Positions 43,660-56,097 of a stretch of 64,000 nucleotides of DNA are shown here, in pieces (position 1 is the first letter of the stretch; the number at the start of each line of letters is the position of its first letter). The DNA comes from Triglochin maritima (taxonomy: Eukaryota; Streptophyta; Magnoliopsida; Alismatales; Juncaginaceae), in the NCBI GenBank assembly GCA_963682175.1, contig OY821787.1:11820501-11884500 (forward strand). Reading direction: 5' to 3'. The position numbers were made by a program, and so were the translations under genes. The notes under the pieces are model-generated. The model worked only from the letters and a program-made list of their open reading frames with translations. It did not search any database and was not told where the DNA came from.

Positions 43660-46180
43660 TTAGTTCCCTTGCCTTCTCCGCCTTTTTGGTGTCGAGATCA
43701 CCAACAAGTCCAGCCGGTCAAGCAAGCAAGAAGTGCAAGTGCAAGAGGCGACTAGCTAGCAAGCATGGGAGGCAATTGCAGCGGGATTCCCGCAAAATCG
43801 AAGGCTCTTCTCCACCAGTTTCAGGTATGCTTCTACCCCCTTAGCATAAGAGGATGTAGAGTGGGTGTTGGATGAAGTCTAGTCCAGCCCCATTGGGTTA
43901 GCCGACCTGAGGTTCAGAGTGCACAAGTGGAGATCCACCCGATAGTGTGGACTGTATAGCACCATTCGAATTTCAGAGGTTGGTTGGGCTTTTCTCCCAC
44001 TAGCACGACCCTTGCTTCATGCTTTCCTTGTTGGATTGATGAAGAAACCAGAAGGGATGAGGTTGGGCTGTGGGAGCAAGTCGGGGTTGTGTTTGCATGC
44101 ATGTTGTGCGTGATTTGCTACCACCTCTTGTGGTTGAAATTATGATTTCTTCATTGATCTGTTAATGTATTTAACATACTGTAACATGCGATTTTTGTAG
44201 GGTGTTACTAATTTTAGAACTCGCGCTCCTTCATTATTTCATGACTTAGTTAATGATATTTGCATGAATCATTACTGATCACTGATCCTAGGTCTATGCG
44301 TGACTTAGCAATGAGTCCAGATTTCCTTGCATGAGGTGCTTACTGATTTAGGTCTTATATTCATGTATGGATTTATAATTTCATTCAGACATTAGTTACA
44401 TGAATTGTTACTATTTTAGGTCACCTAATCTTGCATGATTTCATGACTGGTTACGTCAGTAGTTTATAAGTCATCACTGATTTCAGACCTTATATCTATG
44501 CATGATCTAGCTAATAAGTCTAAATAATACAGCATGACTCATTCTGATTTTAGTCCACTAACGACCAATACAAGTATACGCTCTGATCAGACTATTTCCT
44601 AAGATATATTCATGACATCTCATCTAAGAATAAGTTGCATAATTCCATATAGTTGATAATGCAATCGGTAGGACTGATATGTGTCGATTGCTATGATTGC
44701 TAATCTAGTTTGATTTCGTTCCAGCAGTAGCCATGTCACATATATAATCTAATTTTCGTATACCTCCTCTGATATGTCTTGTTATGCTCTCACATGAAAA
44801 TGAAATCAGAACTCATCCATGTTTTATGCAACTCATTCTATGGCTTATAAGTAGTAAGCAAATTTGAATGCATGCATGTAGATCAATTTATAAACCGGTT
44901 TGGAATATTGATATCACAAGCATGTTTCATAACCTTATCTTATTGTTATATACTTGTGCATGTTCATATCATCTCTGATCATGTTGAGTGTGGCTAGAAC
45001 TAACGTGCATGTGGTCTGAAATTTAATGTTCCTGTCATAGAATGCTTGTAGTATCTCTTTTGTGATACCTCTTTTTGTTATGGAAGTGTTTCTCATACTG
45101 AATACATGTTATTGTGTGAGTTTCATTTTCTGTTAAATAGGTACATCGGATACTTGTATAATTATCCTTTGAGATCTGATTTTATTGTTTAATTTTATCC
45201 CATAATTTAACTGTTGGGAAGGTGCTACATGTTAATATATCTTTAATTGCTAAATACATGTGATTCCTTCCTAACTAAGTGGTTGTTAAGATGTTGCATG
45301 CCTATGTACTATTTAGCTACTAGATTTATGGGAATATTCATGTTTAGATTATTTTTAGGAAGCTATACTTGTACGCATGACATCATCGCTGGAACCAGGA
45401 AATTGCACTACACGTAAGGGGTAACCGAACATTTTAATTCAACTATGTGCATGATGCTATGCTCTAAAATGTTGGAATCAGAAGTGATTTGCCATCCATT
45501 CATGCATGCCTGTCACTTGTATTATCATGATTCTATCGTGGGATCTTATATTATGCATATGGTCACATATATCCCCTAAATATGCCTAGATTCATGTAGA
45601 AATGAATTCTAAACCCACGATTGCGTTATAGTAGAGTGAAGTGTTGTGTAATCATCTAAACATGACCATTGCTCCCACAGGTTGCATGGTTAATTCTCAT
45701 GATCTATGATTATCATGGCATGTGTTTTACCTAATTTATTATAATTGTTGTTGCTTCTGTTGTGTGCATCATGACGTGAGTGCATGTCGTGCATGCAAGT
45801 AAGTTCGTGTTGTGATATTATGACTATGATTCCATGATTTATTGGTTGTGTAGATACATCATGCCCATATATATTTATCCATCGAGATCTTATTATGATT
45901 ACACGTCTTAATTGCTATCCTCATACATCATGTGCATGTGCATACATACACGCATGGAGATCTTGTTATTAGCACATGATTTAATTGCTGCCTAGATATA
46001 TCTTGTGCATGAATATTGCCTATCGAGATCTTGTCATTAATTCCATGTTTTATTTGTTGTTCTCATACACATTGTGCATATAGATATAAATATATTATAT
46101 GTCCATGTATGTTCAGTGACCGTATTTTGTGTGACATTCCTAATTAGTTTGTTGTCAATAGACATTATGATCATGCATCA
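43660..46180 (+). repeat. Internal region resembling a diverged LTR
   Basis: 43850-44160 follows 41240-41550 of the 5' LTR phrase by phrase (GTGTTGGATGNAG, TCTGAGGTT/CCTGAGGTT, GTGGAGATCCACCCG, TTTCAGAGGTTGG, GCATGCATGTTGTGC). 44500-44640 follows 41740-41850. Divergence is far greater than between the two real LTR starts. It may be an older related LTR trapped in the internal region or LTR sequence acquired during replication. Confidence 0.65.
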
Positions 46181-46419
46181 TTAGCTTGCTGTTCTTAGGT
46201 CATACGTATATAGGTTGTTGGTTGTTGGATTCATGTGATTTGTTCATGATTAATTCTCAGAATCTATGGCATCATGACACTTGTATTTCATTGTCTTATA
46301 GCCATTGTTGGCAATGTTTTTGCAGTGCCCCTTGTTTTTCTTGTTACTGCAAAGTTTCGGTCCGGAGGATGATGTAAGGAGTTTGTATCCATAGCTCTTA
46401 TTAAGAGTTAGGGGTAGAA

Positions 46420-46455
46420 AATTTCGAGGACGAAATTTATTTAAGGGGGGTAGGT
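46420..46455 (+). promoter_or_regulatory. Polypurine tract and 3' end of the LARD-like element
   Basis: TTTCGAGGACGAAATTTATT followed by TAAGGGGGGTAGG directly before TGTAAGAACC; this is the conserved 3' junction of many plant gypsy elements. Confidence 0.85.
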
Positions 46456-46712
46456 TGTAAGAACCTCTCTCCTGCTATAATATTAATAAGCCCACTCTCC
46501 TTGGTTATGCATAATTTAGTTCTTAGAATGTCAATTTGTGTTATGGTATGTTTGTTTAAGTATATTTGATCGGATTTCTCATTGGTCGATCGGGTGCGAC
46601 ACATCGAGCTAGTGCGCGATGGGTTAACTCGATCACCCCATTTCGGGCCCTGGTGAGTGTAGAGCCGGCTTTGGGATGAGCTTGGTTAGGAGTGGCGTGG
46701 AATGGGAAGAGA
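46456..46712 (+). repeat. Truncated 3' LTR of the LARD-like element
   Basis: 257 bp, nearly identical to 40641-40898 and ending at GGAATGGGAAGAGA, after which the sequences part. Confidence 0.88.
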
Positions 46713-46925
46713 CTAAGAGAAGTCTAACCGGTCGAACAAAACTAATTTCATTCATGCATGCCTGTCACTTGTATTAGAAATTAGTTAAGGACCAGACTAA
46801 GAGACTAAGAGAAGTCTAACCGGTCGAACAAAACTAATTGACCATGCTTGTGATATATCGGCTTTGGGATGAGCTTAGTTAAGGACCATACTAAGAGAAG
46901 TCTAACCGGTCGAACAAAACTAATT
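46713..46925. other. Patchwork junction with templated filler segments
   Basis: The phrase ACTAAGAGAAGTCTAACCGG (continuing TCGAACAAAACTAAT) appears three times (46712, 46804, 46890). Between copies lie short pieces found elsewhere in this element: CATGCATGCCTGTCACTTGT (also near 45505), CATGCTTGTGATAT (reverse complement of about 44920-44934) and CGGCTTTGGGATGAGCTT (also at 46668). This is the signature of template-switching repair. Confidence 0.75.
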
Positions 46926-47290
46926 TCCAGTCGACCGGTTCGACTCCCCTTGATCTGGTCCCTAAGTTCACTTATGTCGTCGGTCGAACAGTTTACCTCC
47001 GGTCAACCACTTTGGTTCAACCGTTGAAGTTTCTCGTCTGACCAAAAATTGCAGACACCTTGCTACTTTCCTTTTGGTTCGACCATTGTGCTTTCTCGTT
47101 TGATCGAAAATTTAAGGAACATTATACCTCACTTTTTGGTCAACCGTTACTCTGTGACGGTCGAACATGAGGTCAAATCGACCTCATTTTCCCCAAAATT
47201 TCATCGTTTGGTCGACTGCCCGTGCAAGTGCGATCGACCATGGATGCATTTTTTTGCTTGTTTGGTAATTGACTCAACCATGAAATGATG
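46926..47290. repeat. Right arm of the dispersed inverted pair rich in CGGTCGA words
   Basis: Reverse-complement relative of 39340-39790; contains TCGACCGG, CGGTCGAACA and GGTCAACC words at short spacing. Confidence 0.65.
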
Positions 47291-47421
47291 TAATTGAATC
47301 CAACCAACCAAACAAACTAACTCATCCATGAAGTATTGTAATTGTATGACCATGAAGTCAATGTATTCAAAGGAAAAACTTAGAGTTCTACAATTATAAG
47401 CAACAAAAGAAAGATCACAAA

Positions 47422-50400
47422 CTAGTCTAAAGTTCCCAAACTTTTGAATACGACGACTTTGTGAATCTTCGACATGATTGTGCCCCGAAATGCTTGGACT
47501 TCGTTGTACTTAAAGAACATTTTGGGATCGCCATTGACATATTTTTCAACAAACTTGCACACATAAGCTCCACAAGCCAACTGCACCATCAATAGAAGGG
47601 AAATATGAGATAACATATATTCGCATCCAAATTGCCTAATCTTTGGAATGAAAAGAGAAGGGAAAGAACTTACAAATATGCTGGTTGTTGGGGGCATAAT
47701 CTTTGGAAAACATGCAAGAACTTGGTAGGGTCTGGTTTTCAAAATTGACTATGTAATGCAAAACCGATGAAGTCTGCCTGACACCAAATCAAAAGTTTAC
47801 CTTTACTGATACCTAAAAATTGAATTTCTGAATTGTTATTTTGCCACAAGATGGAAACTTACAACTCTTTTGTCTTCCTTTCGTCTTTGTTTGACAGACC
47901 TGCATTCCTGCTTCTACTATGCTAGGAGGAGTTGTAGAAATGTATCGTTTCGTCTACATAGTCAAACCCCACCAACTCCCAATGCTTACCAAAGATTAGG
48001 GGTAGCAAGATATCATCGAAGATCCCCACAATGGTAGCATCCAAATCCGGACTGTTAGTTGTGAAAACATATCTTTGCTGATTATCAAGATTTGGCTACA
48101 ACAAATAATTTAGAACCTCTTCAAATTGTTATTTCTGAATATTAAATATAAACAAAAATAGGGTATCTAATTACCGTTATATTTGCAGGAAGATATGTCC
48201 AAGTTTTCCAATTGTTTTAGTAAGTGATGTAGTATCCCATGTAAAGGTTTTCATTCTTGCTTGGATGACCGAATCACACATGTGTCTTCCGAAAATGAGA
48301 CTCCACAAATGGTTTTCTCTTAGGACGAACTCTTCCTCTTGAAAAAATATATGTCTGCGAAGTAAGCTAGCCATTACTTTCAGATTAAAAAAAAGATCAA
48401 AATCATAAACTTATTTCACCTACCCATCTACAAGAGTATATAAAAATGACTCCACTACATCCTTCTCAGCCATAGTCATGAAGCCTCTACCGAAATACTC
48501 TTGTCCTTTTTCAATGTGGGTGAAGTTCCAATCAGGCTCATCACCACAATCTTGGGGCACAATGGTTATAGTTCTAACGATTGCGTTTGTTGTTTGTGCA
48601 TGACTTCTTGTGGCATCATTACTCAAGTCCACAATCTCTGTAGCTGCAACTTTACCCTTTGCCTTGGCTTTCTTGGGTTTCTTATTATCCACTAAATAGT
48701 CTGGGTCATCTCTTTTTCCGCGTGTTCACCATTGTTCTCTTTTTGAGGTCCTTGTACATTGACGATGGACTTTTTTTCATTCAAAAAGCTACTTTGAAGG
48801 CATCGTTGGAGCTGGGGATGCCCCCCATATCTTTCTCTTCTCATTAACCACTACGTCTTCCAAACATTTTACAAAATTTTGAAGGTGACGATTCTCAGTA
48901 TCGGAGTTTGGCTGAACATCATCAATGTCATCACTAGACTCTGGTTGCACCTCAGCTTGCCACATACATTGACTTCCAATCACAAGATCTATTTCTTTAT
49001 ATTCTTCATCTACAATCAAAGATTAAAGAATAGAAGCAAGATCATAAAATATTCTCAAAATGAAAGTATTGAAATAGAAGCAAGATAATAAAATATTCTA
49101 AAATAGAAGTATTGAAATAGAAGCAAGATTGTAAAATATTCTAAAATTAAAATACCTCCATGTGCCAAATCTTCGTACTCTACGGCTTCTAGACACACTT
49201 CCACCGCTATACCAGTAGCAACTGATCAATTAATGGGAAATTGCTCTGCCTCAATTTCAGTATTTAGATTTGGCACATCCTCATCAGCGGTCTCCATATT
49301 TTGGGGCTCCTCCCCAACAATGTTAGTTACATCTTCGGCATCCACTACAACCTAAACCTCGACATTCTGGGCTCCTCCAGTTTGGCTCTTCTGCCACTCT
49401 TGGAGGTGGCAATGGTCTCCATTCCACGTCCATCAGACGAATGTCAATAACTGCATCTAACCATCCTTCAGGTTTAGCAGGACGACAATCCAACGACCAT
49501 GTTTCATTTTGCTTTGTAGATAAACTTTCAACAACAACCTGAAATTAATACCAATAGTTACAAAACATAATTAAATATCTTTAGCCAAAAATTTAGATAA
49601 ATGCCACTACTTAAGAAACACTTACATCATTTGGTGTAATCGTGTTGAAACTAAGCCCTCTTTTGAAGTTCGAACACAACAATCTTGGACTTGTACCCTT
49701 GCTAACTCGATTGGCGATAGAGCCATGTTCAAAAAACCACCCCTACAAGAAAATGGAACTTCAATAGGTAGGCATGGAATGAAATGCAATTTCACATATA
49801 ATAGTAAATGAACTTACCATTAATCCGACGAGATAACCATACACGAATATGTCTTTCTTAGCAAAGGCCAGATTCTTCAACTTTGTTGTGGTGTCTTTTA
49901 GACATTTAATCAGGTGCTCATAAACCATTTGGCCCCATACAAACTTCCACAATCAGTTCAAGTGGTCCATAACCCCACATAATGCAGGTTCAATGGTAAA
50001 ATTTGCTTCAGGGAAAAGAATGGATGCAAATAGATACAAATTAATCAATTTTATTGTTCCCTCTGCATCACCTTTTGTTAGGTTCTCCTCCACTAAATCC
50101 TAGGGTACTTCACGTGACTCTTTTCTTTTATATTTGTGAAGGTACTTTGACTTGGTGTCTGAATTTTCCTATTATAGTCAACATATGAGCCATTGGCAGG
50201 TAAACCTAACACCAAACATAGCTCATCTGCTCTCAACTGTATATATTTATCCCCAACTTTGAACGTCACTTGTTCAAGATCAAAACTTCTAACCAAATCA
50301 TCTATAAAATTACTATCAGTCTCTACCCTACCATGGTGGTAAAAGTGACCAAATGGAAGTCCGTTCAAAATATTCCAATGTGCTTCAGTAAGATGTGATC

Positions 50401-50479
50401 GAATAATCTCAAAATTGGAGACAAAAGAGGACACGTAGCAGTGAAAGAGCAAAGGTTTCTTGCTACTACACTTTGACAT
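47422..50479 (-). pseudogene. DUF1985/Ulp1-type (C48) protease-like gene of transposon type, decayed
   Basis: Read leftward from about 50479: the DUF1985-like N-terminus contains EAHWNILNGLPFGHFYHHGR, FIDDLVRSFDLEQVTFKVGD and LRADELCLVLGLPANGSYVD, then a stop near 50095. Further exon pieces lie at 50.09-49.76 kb (FVWGQMVYEHLIKCLKD, DIFVYGYLVG), 49.74-49.62 kb, an acidic linker at 49.02-48.79 kb and basic KKPKKAKAKGK near 48.69-48.66 kb. The protease part has IFGKHWELVGFDY (catalytic His; ~47.98 kb), IHFYNSS where the family usually has Asp, and LACGAYVCKFVEKY (catalytic Cys; ~47.56 kb), ending at 47422. Such genes travel in plant MULE and CACTA elements. Stops and the Asp-to-Asn change argue against activity. 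Confidence 0.75.
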
Positions 50480-50979
50480 TATCTCTGCACCCAAAAAAAA
50501 GTGAGACAACTTCTTCACAAAACACTAGGATTTCATGAGACAGCAAGACACTCCAATTTTGTTTGTCGTGAGATATTTTTACATTAAGATGCCTACAAAC
50601 TAATGAGTTTTGAAAATATGCAGGTTTCAAAATGGTTGCTTTTTGAAAACCAATGTGATACACACCTTTTGTCTGAAAAAGGTTCATAGGAAAACAGACT
50701 AGAGATCTTAAACTTGATCGTATCATGTTCCTTGTTCCAAAATATGAGTGATGTTGATCTTTTGATTGAAGTAGAATCAAAGAAATAAAAGGTGGTGCAA
50801 AAAAATACACCATGGTTCAAGAAAAAATAAGAACCAAGTCACCTTTATTTGCTCGATATTCTACATTTCATGTTTTTATAAATTTGACAAGAATTACTAC
50901 TTCCACTAAACTCATTACATGAGAATTGATAAAGTCGATGCATACACGTCATGTTTAGCAACATAACCAGCTAACAGAG

Positions 50980-52403
50980 TGATTGAACGTTTTAATTATA
51001 ACCGCAAGTGCATGGCCGCGTTGAAGCGGTGGCAAATATAGGTCGATCCACAGGGAGGTGTGTCGACTTTACTTTGTTCGAAGGCGAGTGGGAAATAAAG
51101 GAGAAACTATTGATTAAACTAAACTATACTAAACTAAACTAGTAAACTAGAAAGGAGGAAATGAAAACACAAAATGAACTAAACTAAGTAACTAATAACA
51201 GAAGATAGAAATCAGGAATGGAGAACCCTTAAGGGGTGGAGTGTGTGTGCACATGAAATAAGTGTGGTGAATGCATACAATAAACTCAAGTGTAGTTAGG
51301 GTTTCTTAATGCATAAGAAGTACCTCATGGGAAGACATATCATTTAAAGCACTAACCTAGGTGATTAATATGAGCATGACAAGTTTGTTATTAAGAACAC
51401 AAACAAGCATGGAATGCACCTATCATTATGGCAAAAACCGTCAAGTAAAAGTTCTTATTAATTCAAGCAAGCATACTAACATTTCTCACAAACAACAATG
51501 TCTAGCATTCATACCATCTACATAACATCTATACCATCTACTCCACCCCCAAAGGGGATGGAACTACTCACACATATTTAAACTAACATTTATACTAAGG
51601 AAAGAAAACATGCTTAAACTAATTATAAGAAAACTAAAACAACAAGTTTAACTAAAAGAACATAAAACTAAAGAAGCATGCAAGACATAAGAAAGGAAAT
51701 TAAACTAAGAAAGAAACAACATAACCAAAGGAAAACATCTATTATTACTCATTCAATTACAAGTAGTTTCTCTCCACTAGGGTTTTTGCTTCAAGGCTTT
51801 AACTCCTAGTAGAGAGGATGACCACCAAGAGAGAGATGGGGTACAAGAGAGGAGGGAGAGTTCTATTTATAGCCATAGAAAAAGGTAATCCGGGACAATC
51901 CCCCGGTATGGGACTAAACATATACCAGAAATAGACTAAACACGCTCTAATACACGACCCAAAGAAATATTAGCGGATTTGGAGAAGCCCGGACCGCCAA
52001 TCAGCGGTGCCAGACAACCAATTGGCGGTCTACAGGGTTTGGATCCGTCTAGGTTTTCTTCTACGCTTTTCTGGATGGATTTGTTGGTCTTTGATGCATC
52101 TACTTCGCTTGCTGGAGCTCCGACCCGAATAGAATTGCCAAAATACTCCCCATGATGGTTTGGTGTGGAGTATTCTTGTTTGCTCATTGGTCCTTCTATC
52201 TTGCATTCAGGTCCTTCGATCTTGCATCTTAGTCCTCGAGTCTCTCAACTCAGTCCTTTTTCCTGCTTTTAGGTCCTTTCATGCCTCTTCTCTTCAACCC
52301 TATTTATTTCTGAAATTCAAACATAAAGCTCGTTACGTAGAATTGTTTAGGTGAAAGATAATGGATATAAGATACAGATGTAAGCATGAAATGATGTCAA
52401 TCA
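50980..52403 (-). repeat. 3' LTR (element orientation) of the Athila-like element
   Basis: 1424 bp, matching 59853-61251 with scattered substitutions and small indels, for example a ~33-bp segment around 51995-52025 shortened in the other copy. Confidence 0.92.
51864..51871 (-). promoter_or_regulatory. TATA box in the Athila-like 3' LTR
   Basis: TATAAATA on the minus strand after GGC; aligned with the boxes at 2874 and 60739. Confidence 0.6.
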
Positions 52404-53940
52404 AATACCCCCACACCTAACTTTTGCTAGTCCCGAGCAGAACATAGAAAGAGAAGCATACAAAAAACAAGAAATCATAACTCACTTTCGTAGGAATTAC
52501 GGTTGCACTTAGCACATGCAACAAGCCATTAAACCTCTTTGTCGCCAAGGAGGAGGAGTGTTGTCTCCTGAGGGTTTTCAACGGATATACCCACAAAATC
52601 CGAACATAGATGCATTATTCAATCTAGAAACTCGACTCGATGGACTCATTTTTATCGATCATTGTACGCGGTAATCCTACGGGCCAACTCTATATAGGTA
52701 TTCAGTCCACACACCTAGCCTAATAAACCATTTTGTGCAAGTTAAATAAGGACTTAAGTGAAATACTTAGACAACCTCAACATCCTCAAGTGATACAAAG
52801 TGTAAAGTCCATTAAGGTTCTTATTTGCATTACTTTTTTTTCTTATTCTTTCTTTCTTCTTTTCTTTTATTAGTTGGAGCTTCATTCTCCCAGGGTCCGG
52901 TTTCGTGCATCATTCCATATGAGGACTTACACTATCACGTACACCTTTCCCCAAATCTCCACATAAGGCAATCCCTACCACCCGTGTAACGGGAGTTCGG
53001 TCGGCGCATCCCAAGTCAGATGACTCGAAAACACCAGGCACAAAGTCCCCTCAGACCTACTTTTCCGAGTGAGGATCCGTGCAAGAAGAGAGAACACCTA
53101 CTCACTTATTTCTTATCTACACATGAACCAAAACCCCTACACTTAATGTCTCAAAACAAGATTTAAAGAGTCCTTGACTACAACAAACTTCCTTAAAGTA
53201 ACAGACACAAATGATTGACTCACTAGGTTTAGGATGAGCTTCTTTAATTGTTGAGCACTGAAACCCTATGATTACTCTCCCCCGAGGAAAAACTTGGGTG
53301 CATCCTAACGACTAGATAAGTCTTAAAGCCACTATACTAGATATCCTAATGCATCAAGTTCAAGACAATTTTGGGAGCTTTCTTTTTAGTTTGCCTCTCA
53401 ACGGTTTTGCACATGCTAAACACACACAAAACCTACAAAACATTTTCTTTCGCAAACACATGAAGATTTTTGAAAGTAATGTGAAAATTTTAAAGCATTA
53501 CACAAGCAAAAGAAGACAAGTCGCCCATGGATCATGGCAAGCAGATATATCGATATTAAATGCAGCATACTAACATGACCCTATCAATGCACACAAAAGA
53601 AAACAAAATCAAAGGAAACGACTCGACTATGTACACACGTAAAACACCCCCTCACACCTACTTCATGCATCGACTCAATGAATGTGAGCAAGATACTACA
53701 TGGATTTATGCATGAAAAAGGGAAGATCTCACCAATATGAAGCGCAATAGGAAGTTCATGGTTATGTTGATGGACACAAACCTGAATTCCCTCAAAACCT
53801 CTGATAGCCTAAAGAAGGGATACAATTACGTGAAAGAAATGGGGCCCAAATACTCAAGGGTTGGAGCCCACAACAATCGATACTCACTGAAGGAGTCTTC
53901 TTCTCTTCTTTCTTTCTTTCAAAGTTAATTATATACAAAC
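52404..53940 (-). other. 3' non-coding region and polypurine tract of the Athila-like element
   Basis: Homologous to 759-2345. No env-like frame is visible. The polypurine tract TTAGGTGTGGGGGTATT (minus strand) adjoins the LTR at 52403. Confidence 0.75.
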
Positions 53941-53949
53941 ATAAAAGCT

Positions 53950-55820
53950 CAACCATTCATGTGGGAACATGAATGGTTGAGTGCGAGAGAGGTTCATGAA
54001 GGAACATGACCTCCTCGACTTCGGCTGGTGCCCCCTCCAAGTAGGGTTTGAGGCGTTGTCCATTAACTTTGAATAGGTCCCCATTCCCTGGGTTCAGGAT
54101 GTCAACCGCTCCATGAGGAAACACGATTTAGACAATAAAAGGGCCAGACCAGCGACTGCGGAGCTTACCCACAGACAGATGAAGCAGGGAATCGTAGAGC
54201 AACACCTTCTGCCCGGTCGTAAACACCTTTCGCATAATCTTGCGATCGTGAAACAACTTGGCTCGGGACTTATGAATTTTGGCATTTTCATACACATCAT
54301 TGCGTAGCTCTTCCAACTCCATAATGTTGAGTTTTATGCTGCACCCCTGCTTGATCAAGATCCATATTCAGGTTCTTGATCGCCCAGAAAGCACGATGCT
54401 CAATCTCGACCGGTAGGTGGCAAACCTTGTCGTACACTACCCGATATGGGGACATACCCAAATTGGTCTTGTACGCGGTGTGGAAGGCCCACAACGCATC
54501 ATTCAACTTAGTTGACCAATCTTCCTCGAGGAATTAACCGTCTTCTCAAGGATTTTCTTTAATTGACGGTTAGAAACTTCAACCTATCCACTAGTTTGTG
54601 GATGATATGGGGTCGCAAGCTTGTGGGTGATTGAATATTTCCTCAGAATCGCTTCAAAGGAGCGATTACAGAAGTGGGTACCCCTGTCGCTAATTATGGT
54701 ATGAGTAGTACCAAATCGCACAAAAATGTCGCTTAAGAATTTGGTGACCACCTTGTTGTCATTGGTCTTTGTGGGTGTAGCCTCAACTAACTTAGACACA
54801 TAGTCAACGGCCACTAGAATGTAAACATTCTCGAACGAATTCAAGAAGGGACCCATAAAGTCGATGCCCCACAAATCGAAGATGTCGACAACAAGGACAT
54901 TTTGCAAAGGTATCATGTCACGTCGACTAATCCTGCCAAGGCGCTGACACCTATCACATTGCTTACGAAAGTCGTAAGCATTTTTGAAAAGAGAATGCCA
55001 GTAGAATCCAGATTGGAGCACCTTGGTGGCAGTTTTCTTTGCTCCAAAATGTCCTCCACATGCCTTAGAGTGGCAGACATGGAGCACACTTTGGAACTCG
55101 TTATCTGGGACGCACCGCCTGAAAATTTGGTCAGAGCAGTATTTGAATAGGTAGGGGTCGTCCCAGTGAAAAAATCGGATATAAGATCTAAATTTGGTTT
55201 GGTCAGATTTTGACCAACCCATAGGAAGTTGCTCGGTCACGAGGTAGTTCCCGATGTCGGCAAACCAAGGGTTATCTTCGATCGTGAACAATTGCTCGTT
55301 AGGATATTTGTTATAAATAATTTCGTCCTGTGGGTTGGTCGTCTCTAGACATTTCTCCCAATTGAGAGCGAGGTTCTTCTCACGACATCGCTCGAGGACA
55401 AAGCTCAAGTGATGAAGGCACTCATCAAAGGAAGCGCCAAATATGGAAAAGTCGTCCATGAAAATCTCAAGGAAACGCTCTACCATACCGGAGAAGATGC
55501 TGATCATACACCTTTGAAACGTTGCCCGTGCATTACATAACCCAAAGGGCATGCGACGGTAGGAAGACGTGCCAAAGGGACAAGTAAAGGTGGTTTTTTC
55601 TTGATCCTCGTGGGCCATGGGAATTTTGTTGTAACCGGTGTATCCATCAAAAAAATAATAATACTCATGTCTGGCCAACCTTTCCAACATCTGATCAATG
55701 AATGACAATGGGAAATGATCTTTCCGCGTTGCCGCATTGTGCTTGCGATAATCAACGCAAACTCGCCAGCTATTTTACAGGCGTGTCGGGATAAGCTCAT
55801 TATGATCATTCTCAACAACC
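53950..55820 (-). pseudogene. Reverse transcriptase-integrase of the Athila-like element, RNase H deleted
   Basis: From about 55800: WRVCVDYRKHNAAT, then an open frame of 374 residues (55708-54587) with FTCPFGTSSYRRMPFGLCNA and the catalytic FMDDFSIFG (the first Asp pair). At residue ~120 (about 55348) reverse transcriptase LALNWEKC jumps in frame to the linker before integrase (QDEIIYNKYPNEQLF), so thumb and RNase H are missing. Integrase follows: CHSKACGGHFGAKKT and CDRCQR (zinc binding), WGIDFMGPF (first Asp), IISDRGTHFCN (second Asp). A TAG at 54584-54586 replaces Gln, and a lost base near 54520 shifts frame before [20 protein letters not shown] and SRWSGPFIV. Cannot transpose. Confidence 0.88.
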
Positions 55821-56097
55821 GTCACGCCTGACTTCTAGGGAACCACATGGACATGACTCATCCACGAACTATTAGAAATAGCATAGATTATGCCATGATC
55901 CAAGCACTTAAGAACTTCCTTTCAGACGGCTTCTTTCAGTACAAGATTCAATCTTCGTTGTGGGTCCCGGTGGGGCCTAGAATCCTCTTCCATGTGGATC
56001 TGATGTTAAACAATACTAGGGCTAATTCCCTTGATATCCTTCAAGGACCACCCAATAGCCTCTTTGTTTTCAAATAGCACTTTTTTGAGGGCAAGAT

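Larger units (their letters stand above)
40641..46712 (+). mobile_element. Large non-coding Ty3/gypsy-type LTR element (LARD-like), 3' LTR truncated
   Basis: The 5' LTR (TGTAAGAACC...GCGTTACA, 40641-43453) is followed by AC and the primer site TTGGTATCAGAGCAGG. The 3' side has GAGGACGAAATTTATTTAAGGGGGG, a polypurine tract seen in Tekay/Del-type chromoviruses, then a second TGTAAGAACC at 46456. The 3' LTR matches the 5' one only to 46712. About 3 kb of internal DNA has no gag or pol; much of it resembles the LTR itself. This fits a large retrotransposon derivative that depends on another element's proteins. Lineage is inferred from the PPT and PBS. Confidence 0.82.

Noticed and set aside
43395..43844. 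149-codon frame after the LARD-like 5' LTR
   Set aside because: It starts in the LTR end repeat, spans the primer site and lacks gag features.
52404..53940. Search for an env-like gene in the Athila-like element
   Set aside because: No frame of suitable length or membrane features is present in this copy or in 759-2345.
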